DNA of 64,000 nt from Flavobacterium fluviatile (GTDB taxonomy: Bacteria > Bacteroidota > Bacteroidia > Flavobacteriales > Flavobacteriaceae), in assembly GCF_010645065.1 (NCBI RefSeq), contig NZ_JAADZW010000006.1:1-64000 (forward strand), given 5' to 3'. Below the pieces are notes generated by a model that did no database searches, was not told where the DNA came from, and worked only from the letters and a program-made list of their open reading frames with translations. A program made the translations under genes and the position numbers. This document shows positions 1-8,825 of this stretch, piece by piece (position 1 is the first letter of the stretch; the number at the start of each line of letters is the position of its first letter).

Positions 1-59
1 TTGCATGTGTTAAGCCTGCCGCTAGCGTTCATCCTGAGCCAGGATCAAACTCTTCATCG
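1..59 (-). rRNA. 16S ribosomal RNA, 5' end only
   Basis: Read on the minus strand, this is the universal 16S start: AGAGTTTGATCCTGGCTCAG, followed by the GATGAACGCTAGCGGCAGGC stretch typical of Bacteroidetes. The gene runs leftwards off the window, so only about 59 nt are present. The mature 5' end is placed near 59 by aligning the GAAGAG motif with the E. coli 16S start, so it may be off by one or two bases. An rRNA operon therefore lies to the left and is transcribed away from thrS. Confidence 0.97.
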
Positions 60-237
60 TATATTTTAATATTATATTGCGACGAATACCTATCGGTTCT
101 TTTCGAATCTTAAAAGATTCCATTACTCTTATTCTTTTTGTCTTGAGATCACTCTCAAAACGGCTGTCAATTCAATATGTCTACGAACGTGTATTTCTTT
201 TTTATTCTCGCTTTTCGTTTGTTTCTCAAAGCGGGTG
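60..237 (-). promoter_or_regulatory. rRNA operon leader with a 16-nt palindrome
   Basis: This is the transcribed leader between the nearest rRNA promoter and 16S. It contains a perfect palindrome, GAATCTT-AA-AAGATTC, at 105-120, which could form a processing or antitermination hairpin. No E. coli-type boxA could be assigned with confidence. ORFs read through it are chance frames in non-coding leader. Confidence 0.5.
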
Positions 238-268
238 CAAAAGTAGAAAACTTATTTTTAACTGGCAA
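238..268 (-). promoter_or_regulatory. rRNA promoter P1 (nearest to 16S)
   Basis: Minus-strand TACTTTTG (238-245) with TTG (266-268) 20 bases upstream, matching the Bacteroidetes consensus TTG-N19-21-TAnnTTTG. It is followed by GCACCC at the presumed start site. An A-rich tract lies just upstream of the -33 box, like an UP element. Confidence 0.85.
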
Positions 269-362
269 ATCTTTTTTGAAGTTTTTTTTTAGAAATTTTT
301 CATTCCGTTTTCCTCATTTTATTTACCAACCTTTCAATGAACTTTCCCTGTTTTGCGGGGTG

Positions 363-393
363 CAAATGTAAAAAGCATTTTCAAACTGCGCAA
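363..393 (-). promoter_or_regulatory. rRNA promoter P2
   Basis: Minus-strand TACATTTG (363-370) with TTG (391-393) and a 20-base spacer, followed by GCACCCC. The upstream A-tract (TTCAAAAAAGCTTG) closely resembles the one at P3. It lies 125 bp upstream of P1. Confidence 0.85.
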
Positions 394-483
394 GCTTTTT
401 TGAATCTTTTTTTGAAAATTTCTTCTCTCTTAAAATTCGTTTGCCTGTCAGTATTTCGATGAACGCCTTCGCTGTTGCGGGTG

Positions 484-513
484 CAAAAGTACACAACAAT
501 TCCAGTTAAGCAA
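484..513 (-). promoter_or_regulatory. rRNA promoter P3 (distal)
   Basis: Minus-strand TACTTTTG (484-491) with TTG (511-513) and a 19-base spacer, followed by GCACCC. It lies 121 bp upstream of P2. The shared GCTTG/-33 context and A-tract suggest that the three promoters arose by duplication. Confidence 0.85.
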
Positions 514-1041
514 GCTTTTTTATTGCCTTTTTTTCTCTTTTTTCAAATCTTTTCCTTAACTCACTGATAACTTATTCTTTACAAATCAACTTTTTTTGAC
601 TAGCTGTAAGGATTTTCCTTTTTAGCGTAAGGTTTTGACAATTTCACCAACTTTTTATTTCCTTTTTTACCGAGTTTTTATCCTTTTGGAACGTTTTCTG
701 ATTTTTTTACGGCTTTCAAATCATCTTTCCCCTTTTAAACCCTAAACTCATCCTGAAAACAGAAGCCAATAGCCCCGATAGAAGCGAAAATCCTTTTTAT
801 GGCGGGGTTCGCCATGAAAAGATTGAAGCGCAGAGCGGGAAATAGCTCCTGAATAACTAAAAAAAACTTCGTCTTCGCTCACCCGACATTCTGGTACTTA
901 TATATGATAGTAAAATTTCATACTTATTTTATACAAAAACAATCCTGATAGGATTAAAAACATATCAAACCAGAATTATAAACAACCAATAGAACAGAAA
1001 AACTATACATATATATAATAGACTAAACTTGTACTTATATA
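514..1041. other. Gene-free spacer between rrn and thrS
   Basis: About 530 bases of AT-rich DNA with no credible ORF on either strand. The right part holds AT-only tracts leading into the thrS promoter. A short GC-richer stretch (about 770-890) resembles decayed intergenic repeat sequence, but no matching copy was found in this window. Confidence 0.5.
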
Positions 1042-1072
1042 TTGTATGTATTTTTGTAAACGTGTATATTTG
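1042..1072 (+). promoter_or_regulatory. thrS promoter
   Basis: TTG (1042-1044), a 20-base spacer and TATATTTG (1065-1072) form a full match to the Bacteroidetes housekeeping promoter. Transcription would start about 14 bases before the thrS ATG. That leaves no room for a T-box or other leader control. Confidence 0.8.
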
Positions 1073-1092
1073 CATTCACAAAATTATAAACA

Positions 1093-3039
1093 ATGATCAA
1101 GATTACTTTACCCGATGGGTCAATTAGAGAGTTCGCTCAAGGCGTAACTCCAATGGAGGTCGCTAAAAACATTAGCGAAGGTTTTGCACGAAATGTTATT
1201 TCTGCATCTTTTAATGGTACAACTATTGAAACCGAAACTCCATTAACGACCGACGGTAATCTTATATTATATACATGGAATGATGCGGAAGGCAAAAAAG
1301 CTTTCTGGCATTCAACATCGCACGTCATGGCACAGGCCCTTGAGGAATTATACCCTGGAATTAAACTAACTCTTGGACCTGCAATTGCTAATGGATTCTA
1401 TTATGATGTAGATTTTGAAGATCAGAAAATCTCTGAAGCTGATTTTAAAAAGATCGAAGATCGTATTCTTGAGATTTCAAGAGGAAAATACGATTTCAAA
1501 ATGCGTCCTGTAACTAAAGCAGAAGCTTTAGAAATGTATAAGGACAATGTTTACAAAACGGAATTAATTTCCAATCTTGAAGACGGAACAATTACTTTTT
1601 GCGATCATGATACTTTTACTGATTTATGTCGTGGCGGACATATTCCGAATACTGGGATTATCAAAGCCGTGAAAATTATGAGTGTTGCCGGTGCTTACTG
1701 GAGAGGTGATGAGAAAAACAAGCAGTTAACCCGTGTTTACGGAACGTCCTTCCCTAAACAAAAAGACCTGACTGAATATCTTGAACTACTTGAAGAAGCG
1801 AAACGCCGAGATCACCGTAAATTAGGAAAAGAACTGGAATTGTTTTCTTTTTCTCAGAAAGTCGGACAAGGTCTGCCTCTTTGGCTACCGAAAGGTGCTG
1901 CGCTTAGAGATCGTTTGGAGCAATTTTTAAAGAGAGCTCAAAAGAAAGCCGGATACGAGCAGGTTGTTACTCCACATATTGGTCAAAAGGAGCTTTATGT
2001 AACTTCTGGCCACTATGCAAAATATGGTGCAGATAGTTTTCAGCCAATAAATACTCCTGCAGAAGGTGAAGAGTTCTTACTGAAGCCTATGAACTGCCCT
2101 CACCATTGTGAAATATATAATGTAAGACCCTGGTCTTATAAAGATTTACCAAAACGCTATGCTGAATTTGGCACCGTATATAGATATGAACAGTCTGGAG
2201 AATTACATGGTTTAACTCGTGTTAGAGGATTTACTCAGGATGACGCACACATTTTCTGTACTCCAGAGCAATTGGATGAAGAATTTAAAAAAGTTATTGA
2301 CCTTGTATTATATGTATTTGGCTCATTAGGCTTTGAAAACTTCACTGCCCAAATTTCGTTGAGAGATCAGGAAAACAGAGAAAAGTATATTGGTACAGAT
2401 GAAAACTGGGAGAAAGCTGAAAATGCGATCATCAATGCAGCAAAAGACAAGGGGTTAAATACTGTAGTAGAATATGGAGAGGCAGCTTTTTACGGCCCTA
2501 AACTTGACTTTATGGTAAAAGATGCATTAGGAAGACAATGGCAATTGGGGACAATTCAGGTTGACTACAATTTACCTGAGCGCTTTGAGTTAACTTATAA
2601 AGGTTCTGATAACGAATTACACAGACCTGTAATGATCCACAGAGCTCCTTTCGGATCCATGGAGCGTTTTATTGCAATTTTACTGGAACACACAGCAGGA
2701 AATTTCCCACTTTGGCTAATGCCTGAGCAAGCTATTATCTTGTCTTTGAGCGAGAAATACGAAAATTATGCTAAAAAAGTTTTAGATTTGCTGGAAAATC
2801 ACGAAATTCGCGCCCTAATTGATAACCGAAATGAAACAATCGGTAAAAAAATTAGAGACGCAGAAATGCAGAAACTACCATTTATGCTAATTGTTGGCGA
2901 GGAAGAAGAGAATAACAACACCATATCTATTCGTCGTCACGGACAAGAAGGAAAAGGGAATATTACAGTTACAATTGACGAGTTTGTCAGAATTGTAAAC
3001 GAAGAAATAAATAAAACATTAAAAGTTTTTACAGTTTAA
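1093..3039 (+). CDS. thrS: Threonyl-tRNA synthetase
   Basis: Charges tRNA-Thr with threonine in the cytoplasm. The 648-residue length is normal for the family. Domains in order: N-terminal TGS (about 1-60), second additional editing domain with the HxxxH pair H73/H77 and a later CRGGH, then the class II catalytic core. The core shows the zinc-site segment [10 protein letters not shown], motif 2 ([10 protein letters not shown]) and motif 3 ([11 protein letters not shown]). The C-terminal anticodon-binding domain covers about 550-640. The ATG at 1093 lies just downstream of a strong promoter and opens the TGS domain directly. It heads the conserved block thrS-infC-rpmI-rplT, and infC follows after 16 bases, so the four are probably co-transcribed. 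Confidence 0.98.
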   Translation: MIKITLPDGSIREFAQGVTPMEVAKNISEGFARNVISASFNGTTIETETPLTTDGNLILYTWNDAEGKKAFWHSTSHVMAQALEELYPGIKLTLGPAIANGFYYDVDFEDQKISEADFKKIEDRILEISRGKYDFKMRPVTKAEALEMYKDNVYKTELISNLEDGTITFCDHDTFTDLCRGGHIPNTGIIKAVKIMSVAGAYWRGDEKNKQLTRVYGTSFPKQKDLTEYLELLEEAKRRDHRKLGKELELFSFSQKVGQGLPLWLPKGAALRDRLEQFLKRAQKKAGYEQVVTPHIGQKELYVTSGHYAKYGADSFQPINTPAEGEEFLLKPMNCPHHCEIYNVRPWSYKDLPKRYAEFGTVYRYEQSGELHGLTRVRGFTQDDAHIFCTPEQLDEEFKKVIDLVLYVFGSLGFENFTAQISLRDQENREKYIGTDENWEKAENAIINAAKDKGLNTVVEYGEAAFYGPKLDFMVKDALGRQWQLGTIQVDYNLPERFELTYKGSDNELHRPVMIHRAPFGSMERFIAILLEHTAGNFPLWLMPEQAIILSLSEKYENYAKKVLDLLENHEIRALIDNRNETIGKKIRDAEMQKLPFMLIVGEEEENNNTISIRRHGQEGKGNITVTIDEFVRIVNEEINKTLKVFTV

Positions 3040-3055
3040 CTTAAATTATAAAGCC

Positions 3056-3613
3056 ATAGCAATAAGAAGCAACAGAGGTTTTCAACCTCGCGTAGAAAAA
3101 AAAGATGCACACAGAATAAACAATAATATTCGTGGTGTACAAGAAGTAAGACTGGTAGGTGAAAATATTGAGCCTGGTGTATTTAAATTAGCAGACGCAT
3201 TACGTTTAGCTGATCAGTTTGAATTGGATCTAGTTGAGATTTCACCAAATGCTGAGCCACCTGTTTGTAAAATCATGGATTACAAGAAATTTGTTTACGA
3301 ACAAAAGAAGCGTGATAAGGTATTAAAAGCTAAATCATCTCAGGTTGTGGTAAAAGAAATTCGTTTTGGTCCTCAGACTGATGAGCATGATTATGAATTT
3401 AAAAGAAAGAATGCCGAGAAGTTCCTAAAAGAAGGTGCTAAATTAAAAGCATTCGTATTCTTTAAAGGGCGTTCAATCATATACAAAGATCAGGGTCAGA
3501 TTTTATTATTACGTCTTGCTCAAGATTTAGAAGAACATGGTAAAGTGGAAGCTTTGCCTGTTTTGGAAGGAAAGAGAATGATTATGTTCATTGCTCCGAA
3601 AAAGAAAAAATAG
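3056..3613 (+). CDS. infC: Translation initiation factor IF-3, probable ATA start
   Basis: IF-3 binds the 30S subunit, prevents premature 50S joining and proofreads start-codon choice. An ATG-initiated frame begins only at 3224 and would remove the N-terminal domain. Reading the same frame upstream to ATA at 3056 restores (M)[21 protein letters not shown], the family N-terminus, and gives 185 residues, the normal IF-3 length. No in-frame ATG, GTG or TTG lies between 3056 and the beginning of the conserved N-domain. Rare start codons in infC are known from E. coli (AUU), where IF-3 rejects them and so represses its own synthesis. The same loop is inferred here. The N-domain runs to about residue 85, then the basic linker and the C-domain ending in KKKK. 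It lies 16 bases after thrS. Confidence 0.93.
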   Translation: MAIRSNRGFQPRVEKKDAHRINNNIRGVQEVRLVGENIEPGVFKLADALRLADQFELDLVEISPNAEPPVCKIMDYKKFVYEQKKRDKVLKAKSSQVVVKEIRFGPQTDEHDYEFKRKNAEKFLKEGAKLKAFVFFKGRSIIYKDQGQILLLRLAQDLEEHGKVEALPVLEGKRMIMFIAPKKKK

Positions 3614-3710
3614 TCTCAGTTAATAGTTTCTGTATTCAGTTTTTAAAGCTGGAACTATAAACCTGAAGCAAAATATAAGTAAGTAAGAATAAATTAAAAA
3701 ACTAGGAAAA

Positions 3711-3908
3711 ATGCCTAAAATGAAAACAAAATCTAGCGCTAAGAAACGTTTTAAAGTTACTGGCTCTGGAAAGATTAAAAGAAAGCATGCTTTTAAAAGT
3801 CATATCCTGACTAAAAAATCTAAAAAACGTAAATTAGCTTTGACACACTCAGCGCTAGTTCACCAAACAGATATGAAAAGCATTAAACAACAATTAAGAA
3901 TTATCTAA
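3711..3908 (+). CDS. rpmI: Large-subunit ribosomal protein bL35
   Basis: 65 residues, very basic, with the family opening [20 protein letters not shown]. It is a structural protein of the 50S subunit. It lies 97 bases after infC and 100 bases before rplT, in the usual IF3-L35-L20 order. The 3614-3710 spacer contains an imperfect inverted repeat (ATAGTTTC near 3624 pairing with GGAACTAT near 3651) that could fold into a leader hairpin. Confidence 0.97.
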   Translation: MPKMKTKSSAKKRFKVTGSGKIKRKHAFKSHILTKKSKKRKLALTHSALVHQTDMKSIKQQLRII

Positions 3909-3917
3909 TAATTCTTT

Positions 3918-3942
3918 AGGTTAAAAAATATTTATATAACCT
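3918..3942 (+). promoter_or_regulatory. Hairpin in the rpmI-rplT spacer
   Basis: AGGTTA (from 3918) pairs with TAACCT (to 3942) across an A/T loop. The spacer between rpmI and rplT is 100 bases, long for genes usually packed together. In E. coli and B. subtilis the L20 product represses this operon by binding mRNA. Whether this hairpin is such a site is inference only. Confidence 0.3.
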
Positions 3943-4008
3943 TGGAGTATGGCCTTTAAGTTCCTTTGATTCGATTCAGGACGCCTGCTACAAAAACACA
4001 TTAAAATT

Positions 4009-4353
4009 ATGCCAAGATCGGTAAATTCAGTTGCTAAAAGAGCAAGAAGAAAAAAAATAATGAAGCAAGCCAAAGGTTTCTTTGGAAGACGTAAAAACGT
4101 TTGGACAGTTGCTAAGAATGCAGTAGAGAAAGCGATGAGCTACGCTTACCGCGATAGAAAACAAAACAAAAGAAATTTCCGTTCATTATGGATTCAACGT
4201 ATCAACGCTGGTGCCAGATTAGAAGGAATGTCTTACTCTCAATTCATGGGAAAAGTTAAAGCTAACGGAATTGAACTAAACCGTAAAGTTCTTGCAGATT
4301 TAGCTATGAACCACCCAGAAGCTTTCAAAGCTATTCTTAATAAAGTAAAATAA
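4009..4353 (+). CDS. rplT: Large-subunit ribosomal protein bL20
   Basis: 114 residues, basic, opening [30 protein letters not shown] and ending with the conserved [12 protein letters not shown] segment. L20 binds 23S rRNA early in 50S assembly and in several bacteria represses its own operon. It is the last gene of the thrS-infC-rpmI-rplT block, and a rho-independent terminator follows at 4396. Confidence 0.98.
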
Positions 4354-4395
4354 AACGTTTTATAAACTCAATTTACAATTACTTACTTATCATAG

Positions 4396-4427
4396 AAAAC
4401 CCAATCATTCGATTGGGTTTTTGCTTT
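4396..4427 (+). terminator. Rho-independent terminator after rplT
   Basis: AAAACCCAATC (4396-4406), loop ATTC, GATTGGGTTTT (4411-4421), followed by a T-rich run. The 11-bp arm is perfect. Confidence 0.9.
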
Positions 4428-4451
4428 TATAATAAATCTGATTTATCTTTA
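4421..4451 (+). promoter_or_regulatory. Possible promoter overlapping the rplT terminator tail
   Basis: TTG (4421-4423), a 20-base spacer and TATCTTTA (4444-4451), one mismatch from TAnnTTTG. The -33 box sits inside the T-tail of the preceding terminator. It would start transcripts about 20 bases before the Crp-family gene. Confidence 0.45.
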
Positions 4452-4476
4452 AACGAAATACTCAGAAACCATTAAA

Positions 4477-5049
4477 ATGTTTACAGCTCTTTTAGATCAT
4501 ATACAAAAATTCATAACATTAGATTCTGAAGAAATTGATATTCTGGAATCAGGTCTTACTCTTTCAAAAGTAAAAAAGAAAGAACATTTATTGAAAGAAG
4601 GCCAAATTTGCAACACTATATATTTTGTCACAAAAGGATGTGCCAGACAATACATAATCAACCCAAAAGGAACCGAACAAACATTGCAATTTGCAATTGA
4701 AAATTGGTGGATAACTGATTACTTAAGCTACCATAATAACACTCCTTCTCATTTTTACATACAAACCGTTGAAAACTGCGAAATTATAGCATTAGAAAAA
4801 AAAGACTTAGAAACTCTTTTAATCAAAATTCCTAAACTCGAAAAATATTTTAGAATTGTTTCCCAAAAATCATTTGGAGCTGCTCAAATGCGTATTAAAT
4901 TCCTTTTCACAATGTCGGCAGAAGAAAGATATAACCATTTCAAAAAGCAACAACCAGATTTCGTACAGCGGGTTCCTCAATATATGCTTGCCTCTTATTT
5001 AGATTTTTCTGCAGAATTTATGAGTAAGATCAGAGCCGGTAAAGTCTGA
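4477..5049 (+). CDS. Crp/Fnr-family transcriptional regulator
   Basis: 190 residues. The cyclic-nucleotide-binding-type beta-barrel covers about 20-120, including LLKEGQICNTIYFVTKGCARQY. A dimerisation helix follows, then a short C-terminal winged-helix segment ending QYMLASYLDFSAEFMSKIRAGKV. This layout is typical of the many short Bacteroidetes Crp-like regulators that lack the full cAMP-binding residue set, so the effector cannot be predicted. It lies 79 bases before an AhpD-like gene on the same strand; control of that neighbour is a reasonable inference. Confidence 0.85.
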   Translation: MFTALLDHIQKFITLDSEEIDILESGLTLSKVKKKEHLLKEGQICNTIYFVTKGCARQYIINPKGTEQTLQFAIENWWITDYLSYHNNTPSHFYIQTVENCEIIALEKKDLETLLIKIPKLEKYFRIVSQKSFGAAQMRIKFLFTMSAEERYNHFKKQQPDFVQRVPQYMLASYLDFSAEFMSKIRAGKV

Positions 5050-5128
5050 CCTGAATTTCTTGAAGCAGTTCAAGTTTTTTAAGGTATACATAACTGACCT
5101 TTGTAATGAACTTTTAAAACATATAAAA

Positions 5129-5563
5129 ATGAATTCAAGAATAGTTATTCCTCAAGTTGCCCCAGATGCCTACCAAGCCTTACTGAATCTGGAAAAATAC
5201 ATTTCTACAACTTCATTAACATCAATACATAAAGAACTAATTAAAATTCGTGCTTCACAAGTAAACGGATGTGCTTTTTGTATTAATATGCATACCGCTG
5301 ATGCGCGAAAATCAGGCGAAACAGAACAGCGTATTTACCTAATCAGTGCGTGGCGAGAAGCTGATGTATTTACAGAGGAAGAAAAAGCAATTTTAGCTTT
5401 AACAGAACAAGTAACATTAATCAGCAATCATGTTTCTGATGAAGTTTATCAAAATGCAGCCCGTTTGTTTAACGAAAGATACCTGGCTGAAATCATTCTT
5501 ACGATCATTACAATAAACTCATGGAACAGATTAGCGATTACAACGGGATTAAGAGCTATTTAA
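5129..5563 (+). CDS. AhpD-like carboxymuconolactone decarboxylase-family protein
   Basis: 144 residues from the ATG at 5129. The open frame extends back to 5060, but the family N-terminus (NSRIVIPQVAPDAYQALLNLEKYI) begins at 5129. It carries the CxxC pair C48/C51 (CAFC) and H55 in the AhpD-type active site, suggesting a thiol peroxidase or peroxidase-reductase role against hydroperoxides in the cytoplasm. In Bacteroidetes such single-domain proteins are often paired with a small Crp-like regulator, as here. A bidirectional terminator follows at 5586. Confidence 0.85.
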   Translation: MNSRIVIPQVAPDAYQALLNLEKYISTTSLTSIHKELIKIRASQVNGCAFCINMHTADARKSGETEQRIYLISAWREADVFTEEEKAILALTEQVTLISNHVSDEVYQNAARLFNERYLAEIILTIITINSWNRLAITTGLRAI

Positions 5564-5585
5564 TATCCAATTCTAAATTAAAACC

Positions 5586-5623
5586 AAAAAAGGCTTTTTT
5601 CAATTCTATGAAAAAGCCTTTTT
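5586..5623. terminator. Bidirectional terminator
   Basis: AAAAAGGCTTTTTTC (5586-5600) pairs with GAAAAAGCCTTTTT (5610-5623) between two convergent genes. A- and T-tracts on both sides allow it to work for either strand. Confidence 0.85.
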
Positions 5624-5658
5624 ATAGTTTTTAAGATTTATTTTACGAGAAAAAATAA

Positions 5659-6918
5659 TTACGTTTTTAATTTTTTCTTTTTCGCAGCAGGAAACAAAAC
5701 ATTATTTAAAATCAAGCGATAACCTGGAGAATTTGGATGCAAATCCAAAACGGTCGGAGGATCTCCAACCTGATGCTGAAAATCTTCCGGATCATGTCCT
5801 CCAAAAAAAGTAAACATACCTTTGCCTTTTTCCCCATGAATATATCGTGCTTCGCCATTAAGTTCGCAAACTCCCATTATTAAAACATTAGACTTGATCA
5901 ACGCTGAATCAAATGAAGTTGTCTGTCCCATGAATCCTTTTACTAATTGGGTATGATTCTGACATAACATACTTGGTATCGGATCCCATTTTGCAGAGTA
6001 TTCCATTAGAGTAAAATAATCTTTTTCCGGTGTGATTCTCCGTTTTGTGGTCATATCAATGTCCGAAAACTCATACTGCTCCGGTCTTCTTTCAAGAGTA
6101 AAATCCTTAAAGGCAAAAGAATTTCCATAGTTTAATTTTGATTGATAATTTGGTTCACTCGCATCTCCATCAAACATTGCTTCACATATATCAACTCCAT
6201 CTGCTGTTAGAGAAATATCAAAACTATCGGTAGCAGAACACATGGCAAACATAAAACCTCCTCCAATAACAAAATCCCTAATTTTTTTAGCCACAGCTCC
6301 TTTTTCCTGTGAAACTTTAGAGTAACCTAATTTCGCAGCTAAGGCTTCTGAATCTTTTTTTTGCTCTATATACCAGGGCGTATTTTTATAAGCAGCATAA
6401 AACTTGCCATATTGTCCTGTAAAATCCTCATGATGTAAATGCAGCCAGTCATAAAGCAACAACTGATCACTCAAAACTTCTTCGTCATAAATTGGTGTAA
6501 AGGGAATTTCAGCATATGTTAAAACAAGCGTTACAGCATCATCCCATGGTTGTTTCCCTTTTGGGGTATATACAGCAATTTTAGGTGCTTTTTCTAAAAT
6601 TACTGATTCCATATTTTGTGAAGGACTTGATATTTCATCTAAAATAGAAATTTCTTCACTATCAGAAAGTATTTCAAAACTTACTCCTCGAATCTTACAC
6701 TCTTTTCGAATTTCATCAGCATCCGGTAACAAAAACGAACCTCCACGATAATTTAAGAGCCAACTGGCCTTATAATCTTTATTCAGACACCAATAAGTTA
6801 TACCATACGCTTTAAGATGATTTTGTTGTGCAGTTTCATCCATAGGAAGAAGTATGAAAGACGCTTTTGCAGACAATGAGATTAAAAATACTACTATATA
6901 TATAAAGCATTGTTTCAT
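5659..6918 (-). CDS. Exported protein of the flavobacterial 'asparagine synthetase B' type; activity doubtful
   Basis: 419 residues from the ATG at 6918. The open frame continues upstream to 7077, but MKQCFIYIVVFLISLSAKAS is a clear signal peptide, so 6918 is chosen. Homologues in Flavobacteria carry the name asparagine synthetase B. This protein lacks both the N-terminal Cys nucleophile of class II amidotransferases and the SGGxDS ATP-pyrophosphatase loop of AsnB. The segment GGGFMFAMCSATDS instead resembles the nucleophile elbow of a class I glutamine-amidotransferase-like fold. The export signal also argues against a cytoplasmic synthetase. I would call it a conserved secreted or periplasmic protein with a GATase1-like domain. 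It converges with the AhpD-like gene. Confidence 0.75.
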   Translation of the reverse strand: MKQCFIYIVVFLISLSAKASFILLPMDETAQQNHLKAYGITYWCLNKDYKASWLLNYRGGSFLLPDADEIRKECKIRGVSFEILSDSEEISILDEISSPSQNMESVILEKAPKIAVYTPKGKQPWDDAVTLVLTYAEIPFTPIYDEEVLSDQLLLYDWLHLHHEDFTGQYGKFYAAYKNTPWYIEQKKDSEALAAKLGYSKVSQEKGAVAKKIRDFVIGGGFMFAMCSATDSFDISLTADGVDICEAMFDGDASEPNYQSKLNYGNSFAFKDFTLERRPEQYEFSDIDMTTKRRITPEKDYFTLMEYSAKWDPIPSMLCQNHTQLVKGFMGQTTSFDSALIKSNVLIMGVCELNGEARYIHGEKGKGMFTFFGGHDPEDFQHQVGDPPTVLDLHPNSPGYRLILNNVLFPAAKKKKLKT

Positions 6919-7102
6919 TTGATAAACTTTTTTTTGTAAAGGTATAAAGGAAGCATCAAAAAGTGTATCGAAATGTATATTATTTGACTTAATCATTATT
7001 ATTTTTTTACAAAGACCTATGCAAAAACAGGTATAAATACTTACATTCAAAAAAGATATTCTGGTTAAATTTGGCAATTAAACTATAAATTTTTGAAAGG
7101 CA

Positions 7103-7228
7103 ATGAAATTTAACAGAACAGATAAGCCACCAAAACAATTAAAGATATTGCAAAAAATAGGTATTTGCTTATTGATTATTACCGTTATTTTATATTATAT
7201 TCTGTCAATTAAGTTTTTGACAAGTTAA
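7103..7228 (+). CDS. Possible small single-pass membrane protein (41 aa)
   Basis: ATG at 7103 to TAA at 7226-7228. The protein has a basic N-terminus (MKFNRTDKPPKQLKILQK) and then one hydrophobic segment (IGICLLIITVILYYILSI). It lies between two minus-strand genes and overlaps neither. The only promoter hint is an off-consensus AATTTTTG at 7088-7095. The positive-inside layout is convincing, but a frame this short could arise by chance in AT-rich DNA. Confidence 0.45.
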   Translation: MKFNRTDKPPKQLKILQKIGICLLIITVILYYILSIKFLTS

Positions 7229-7229
7229 T

Positions 7230-7901
7230 TTAAAGAGTTAAAAGTGCTATTTCGTTTTGAATAGCATATACTACCAATCCGGCAATATTCCTTGATTCGG
7301 TTTTAAGTAATAAATTATTCCTATGCCCTTCCACCGTCCTCGGACTTAAAAAAAGTTCTTCGGCAATTTCAGCTGTTGTTTTTTGATTGCAAATAAGTTG
7401 AAGTATTTCGATTTCCCTTGGTGATAAAAAACCTGATTCTAAGTTATTGACTCTGGAATTTTTTGAAGGCAGGACGTAATCCTGGATTGTTTTTAAAGTG
7501 GTTTCATTGTAAAAAAAACCTTTTTTTGCTACTTCATTAATTGTATTTACTAAATCTTTTGGAGTTGTGTTTTTGACTAAATATGCTACTGCGCCTATCT
7601 GAATCATATTTGCGACGAATGATTTCGTATCATAACTGGTTAATGCAATTATTTTAATATCCGGGAAAAATTTCCGAATGACTTTAGTCGTCTCTACACC
7701 ATTTAAAACAGGCATTTTCAAATCCATGATAACAATATCTGGTTTAGTTTCGTGATTATTAAGATTTGAAATCAATTCTTCTCCATTGGATGCTTCAAAG
7801 AGAACCTCAATATTTTCTTCTTTTTCAAGTAAAAAAGAAATTCCCTTTCGAAATAAGACTTCATCATCAACTAAAACTATTTTGATAACATCATCATTCA
7901 T
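7230..7901 (-). CDS. NarL/FixJ-type response regulator
   Basis: 223 residues. The receiver domain (1-120) has acidic pair D12/D13, phospho-acceptor D60 (IVIMDLKMPV) and the switch lysine in AYLVKNTTPKDL. The LuxR-type HTH (about 158-210) includes LSPREIEILQLICNQKTTAEIAEELFLSPRTVEGH. It acts as a DNA-binding output regulator after phosphorylation. It lies 96 bases downstream of a HisKA_3 sensor kinase on the same strand, its obvious partner. Confidence 0.95.
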   Translation of the reverse strand: MNDDVIKIVLVDDEVLFRKGISFLLEKEENIEVLFEASNGEELISNLNNHETKPDIVIMDLKMPVLNGVETTKVIRKFFPDIKIIALTSYDTKSFVANMIQIGAVAYLVKNTTPKDLVNTINEVAKKGFFYNETTLKTIQDYVLPSKNSRVNNLESGFLSPREIEILQLICNQKTTAEIAEELFLSPRTVEGHRNNLLLKTESRNIAGLVVYAIQNEIALLTL

Positions 7902-7997
7902 TTAATTTACATTTTGAGCTTTTAGAATTTCGAAAATACAAAAATTATGTTATACCAACTATTTTGGCTTATTAACAAACACAAATTAAGCATTTAC

Positions 7998-8789
7998 TTA
8001 AAATGTAAAAAGAACCTCAATTCCTTTGTTAAGATCTGAACTTATTTTGATATTTCCATTTAAAAAAGATATTCTACTATTTATATTTTTCATACCAAGA
8101 CCCTTGTGAATTTCAGGGTTATCAGGATTAAATCCTATCCCATTATCTTTGTAAAAGCATTTGCTAATTCCGTCAGCACTATCAAAAGTAATAGAAATTT
8201 CAGATGCCTTTCCATGACGCAAAGAATTATTCATTAACTCCTGTAAAATCCTGAAAACGTGCAAATGTTTGTGTTTTTCGTTATCGTCAAAATCAATTTT
8301 ATTTTGATAGGTAACTTTAACCAATTTACTGCTTTCAAATTCTTCACACAATTCTTCTACACCGGCATGAAGCCCAAATTTATCAAAAACAGGTGGTAAT
8401 AAATTATGTGCAATTTTTCTTGAATTGTCTAATGCTTTTGCTGTTATATTGATAATATTTGCTGTTATTTCTTTAGTTTCACTTTCCGTTAAATTTGCTG
8501 AAGTAAGTAAATAGCTATTTAAAGAAACTACATTTAGCTTTGAACTAATATCATCATGTAAATCCTGGGCTATTCTTTTCCTTTCTTCTTCCTGAGTAAT
8601 AATAACAGCATGCAATTGCTCTTTTTGATGTGCTAATATTAAATCTTTTTTTTCTAATTCTTTTTGAATAATTTTCTTTCTGGAAAAATAGAAAAAAACA
8701 ATTAAAGCAACTGCTACAATCATAAAAAAAAGCGAGATGTACAAAATAATTGCGACAACCTCCTTTTCAGAAATAGAATTTACATTCAT
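7998..8789 (-). CDS. Sensor histidine kinase, HisKA_3 type
   Basis: 263 residues from the ATG at 8789. A longer frame starts with TTG at 8828, but a TATCTTTG promoter box (8826-8833) covers that codon, so the ATG is preferred. It has one membrane helix (about 12-34) with almost no periplasmic loop, then a coiled segment. The phospho-accepting H78 lies in ERKRIAQDLHDDISSKLN. The HATPase_c domain shows the N box (LQELMNNSLRHG), DNGIGFN and GLGMKNI. With so short a sensor part, the signal probably comes through the membrane or another protein. The nearby multi-TM protein and lipoprotein are candidates. Its partner is the response regulator ending at 7230. Confidence 0.93.
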   Translation of the reverse strand: MNVNSISEKEVVAIILYISLFFMIVAVALIVFFYFSRKKIIQKELEKKDLILAHQKEQLHAVIITQEEERKRIAQDLHDDISSKLNVVSLNSYLLTSANLTESETKEITANIINITAKALDNSRKIAHNLLPPVFDKFGLHAGVEELCEEFESSKLVKVTYQNKIDFDDNEKHKHLHVFRILQELMNNSLRHGKASEISITFDSADGISKCFYKDNGIGFNPDNPEIHKGLGMKNINSRISFLNGNIKISSDLNKGIEVLFTF

Positions 8790-8825
8790 ATTAATTTGTG
8801 GTAAATTTTTCGAATAAATCGTATC

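Noticed and set aside
77..371. Overlapping short ORFs in the rRNA leader
   Set aside because: They lie in the transcribed leader and promoter region of the rRNA operon, are rich in Phe and Ser from AT-rich DNA, and match no family.
514..1092. T-box or riboswitch before thrS
   Set aside because: The consensus promoter at 1042-1072 leaves only a leader of about 14 bases.
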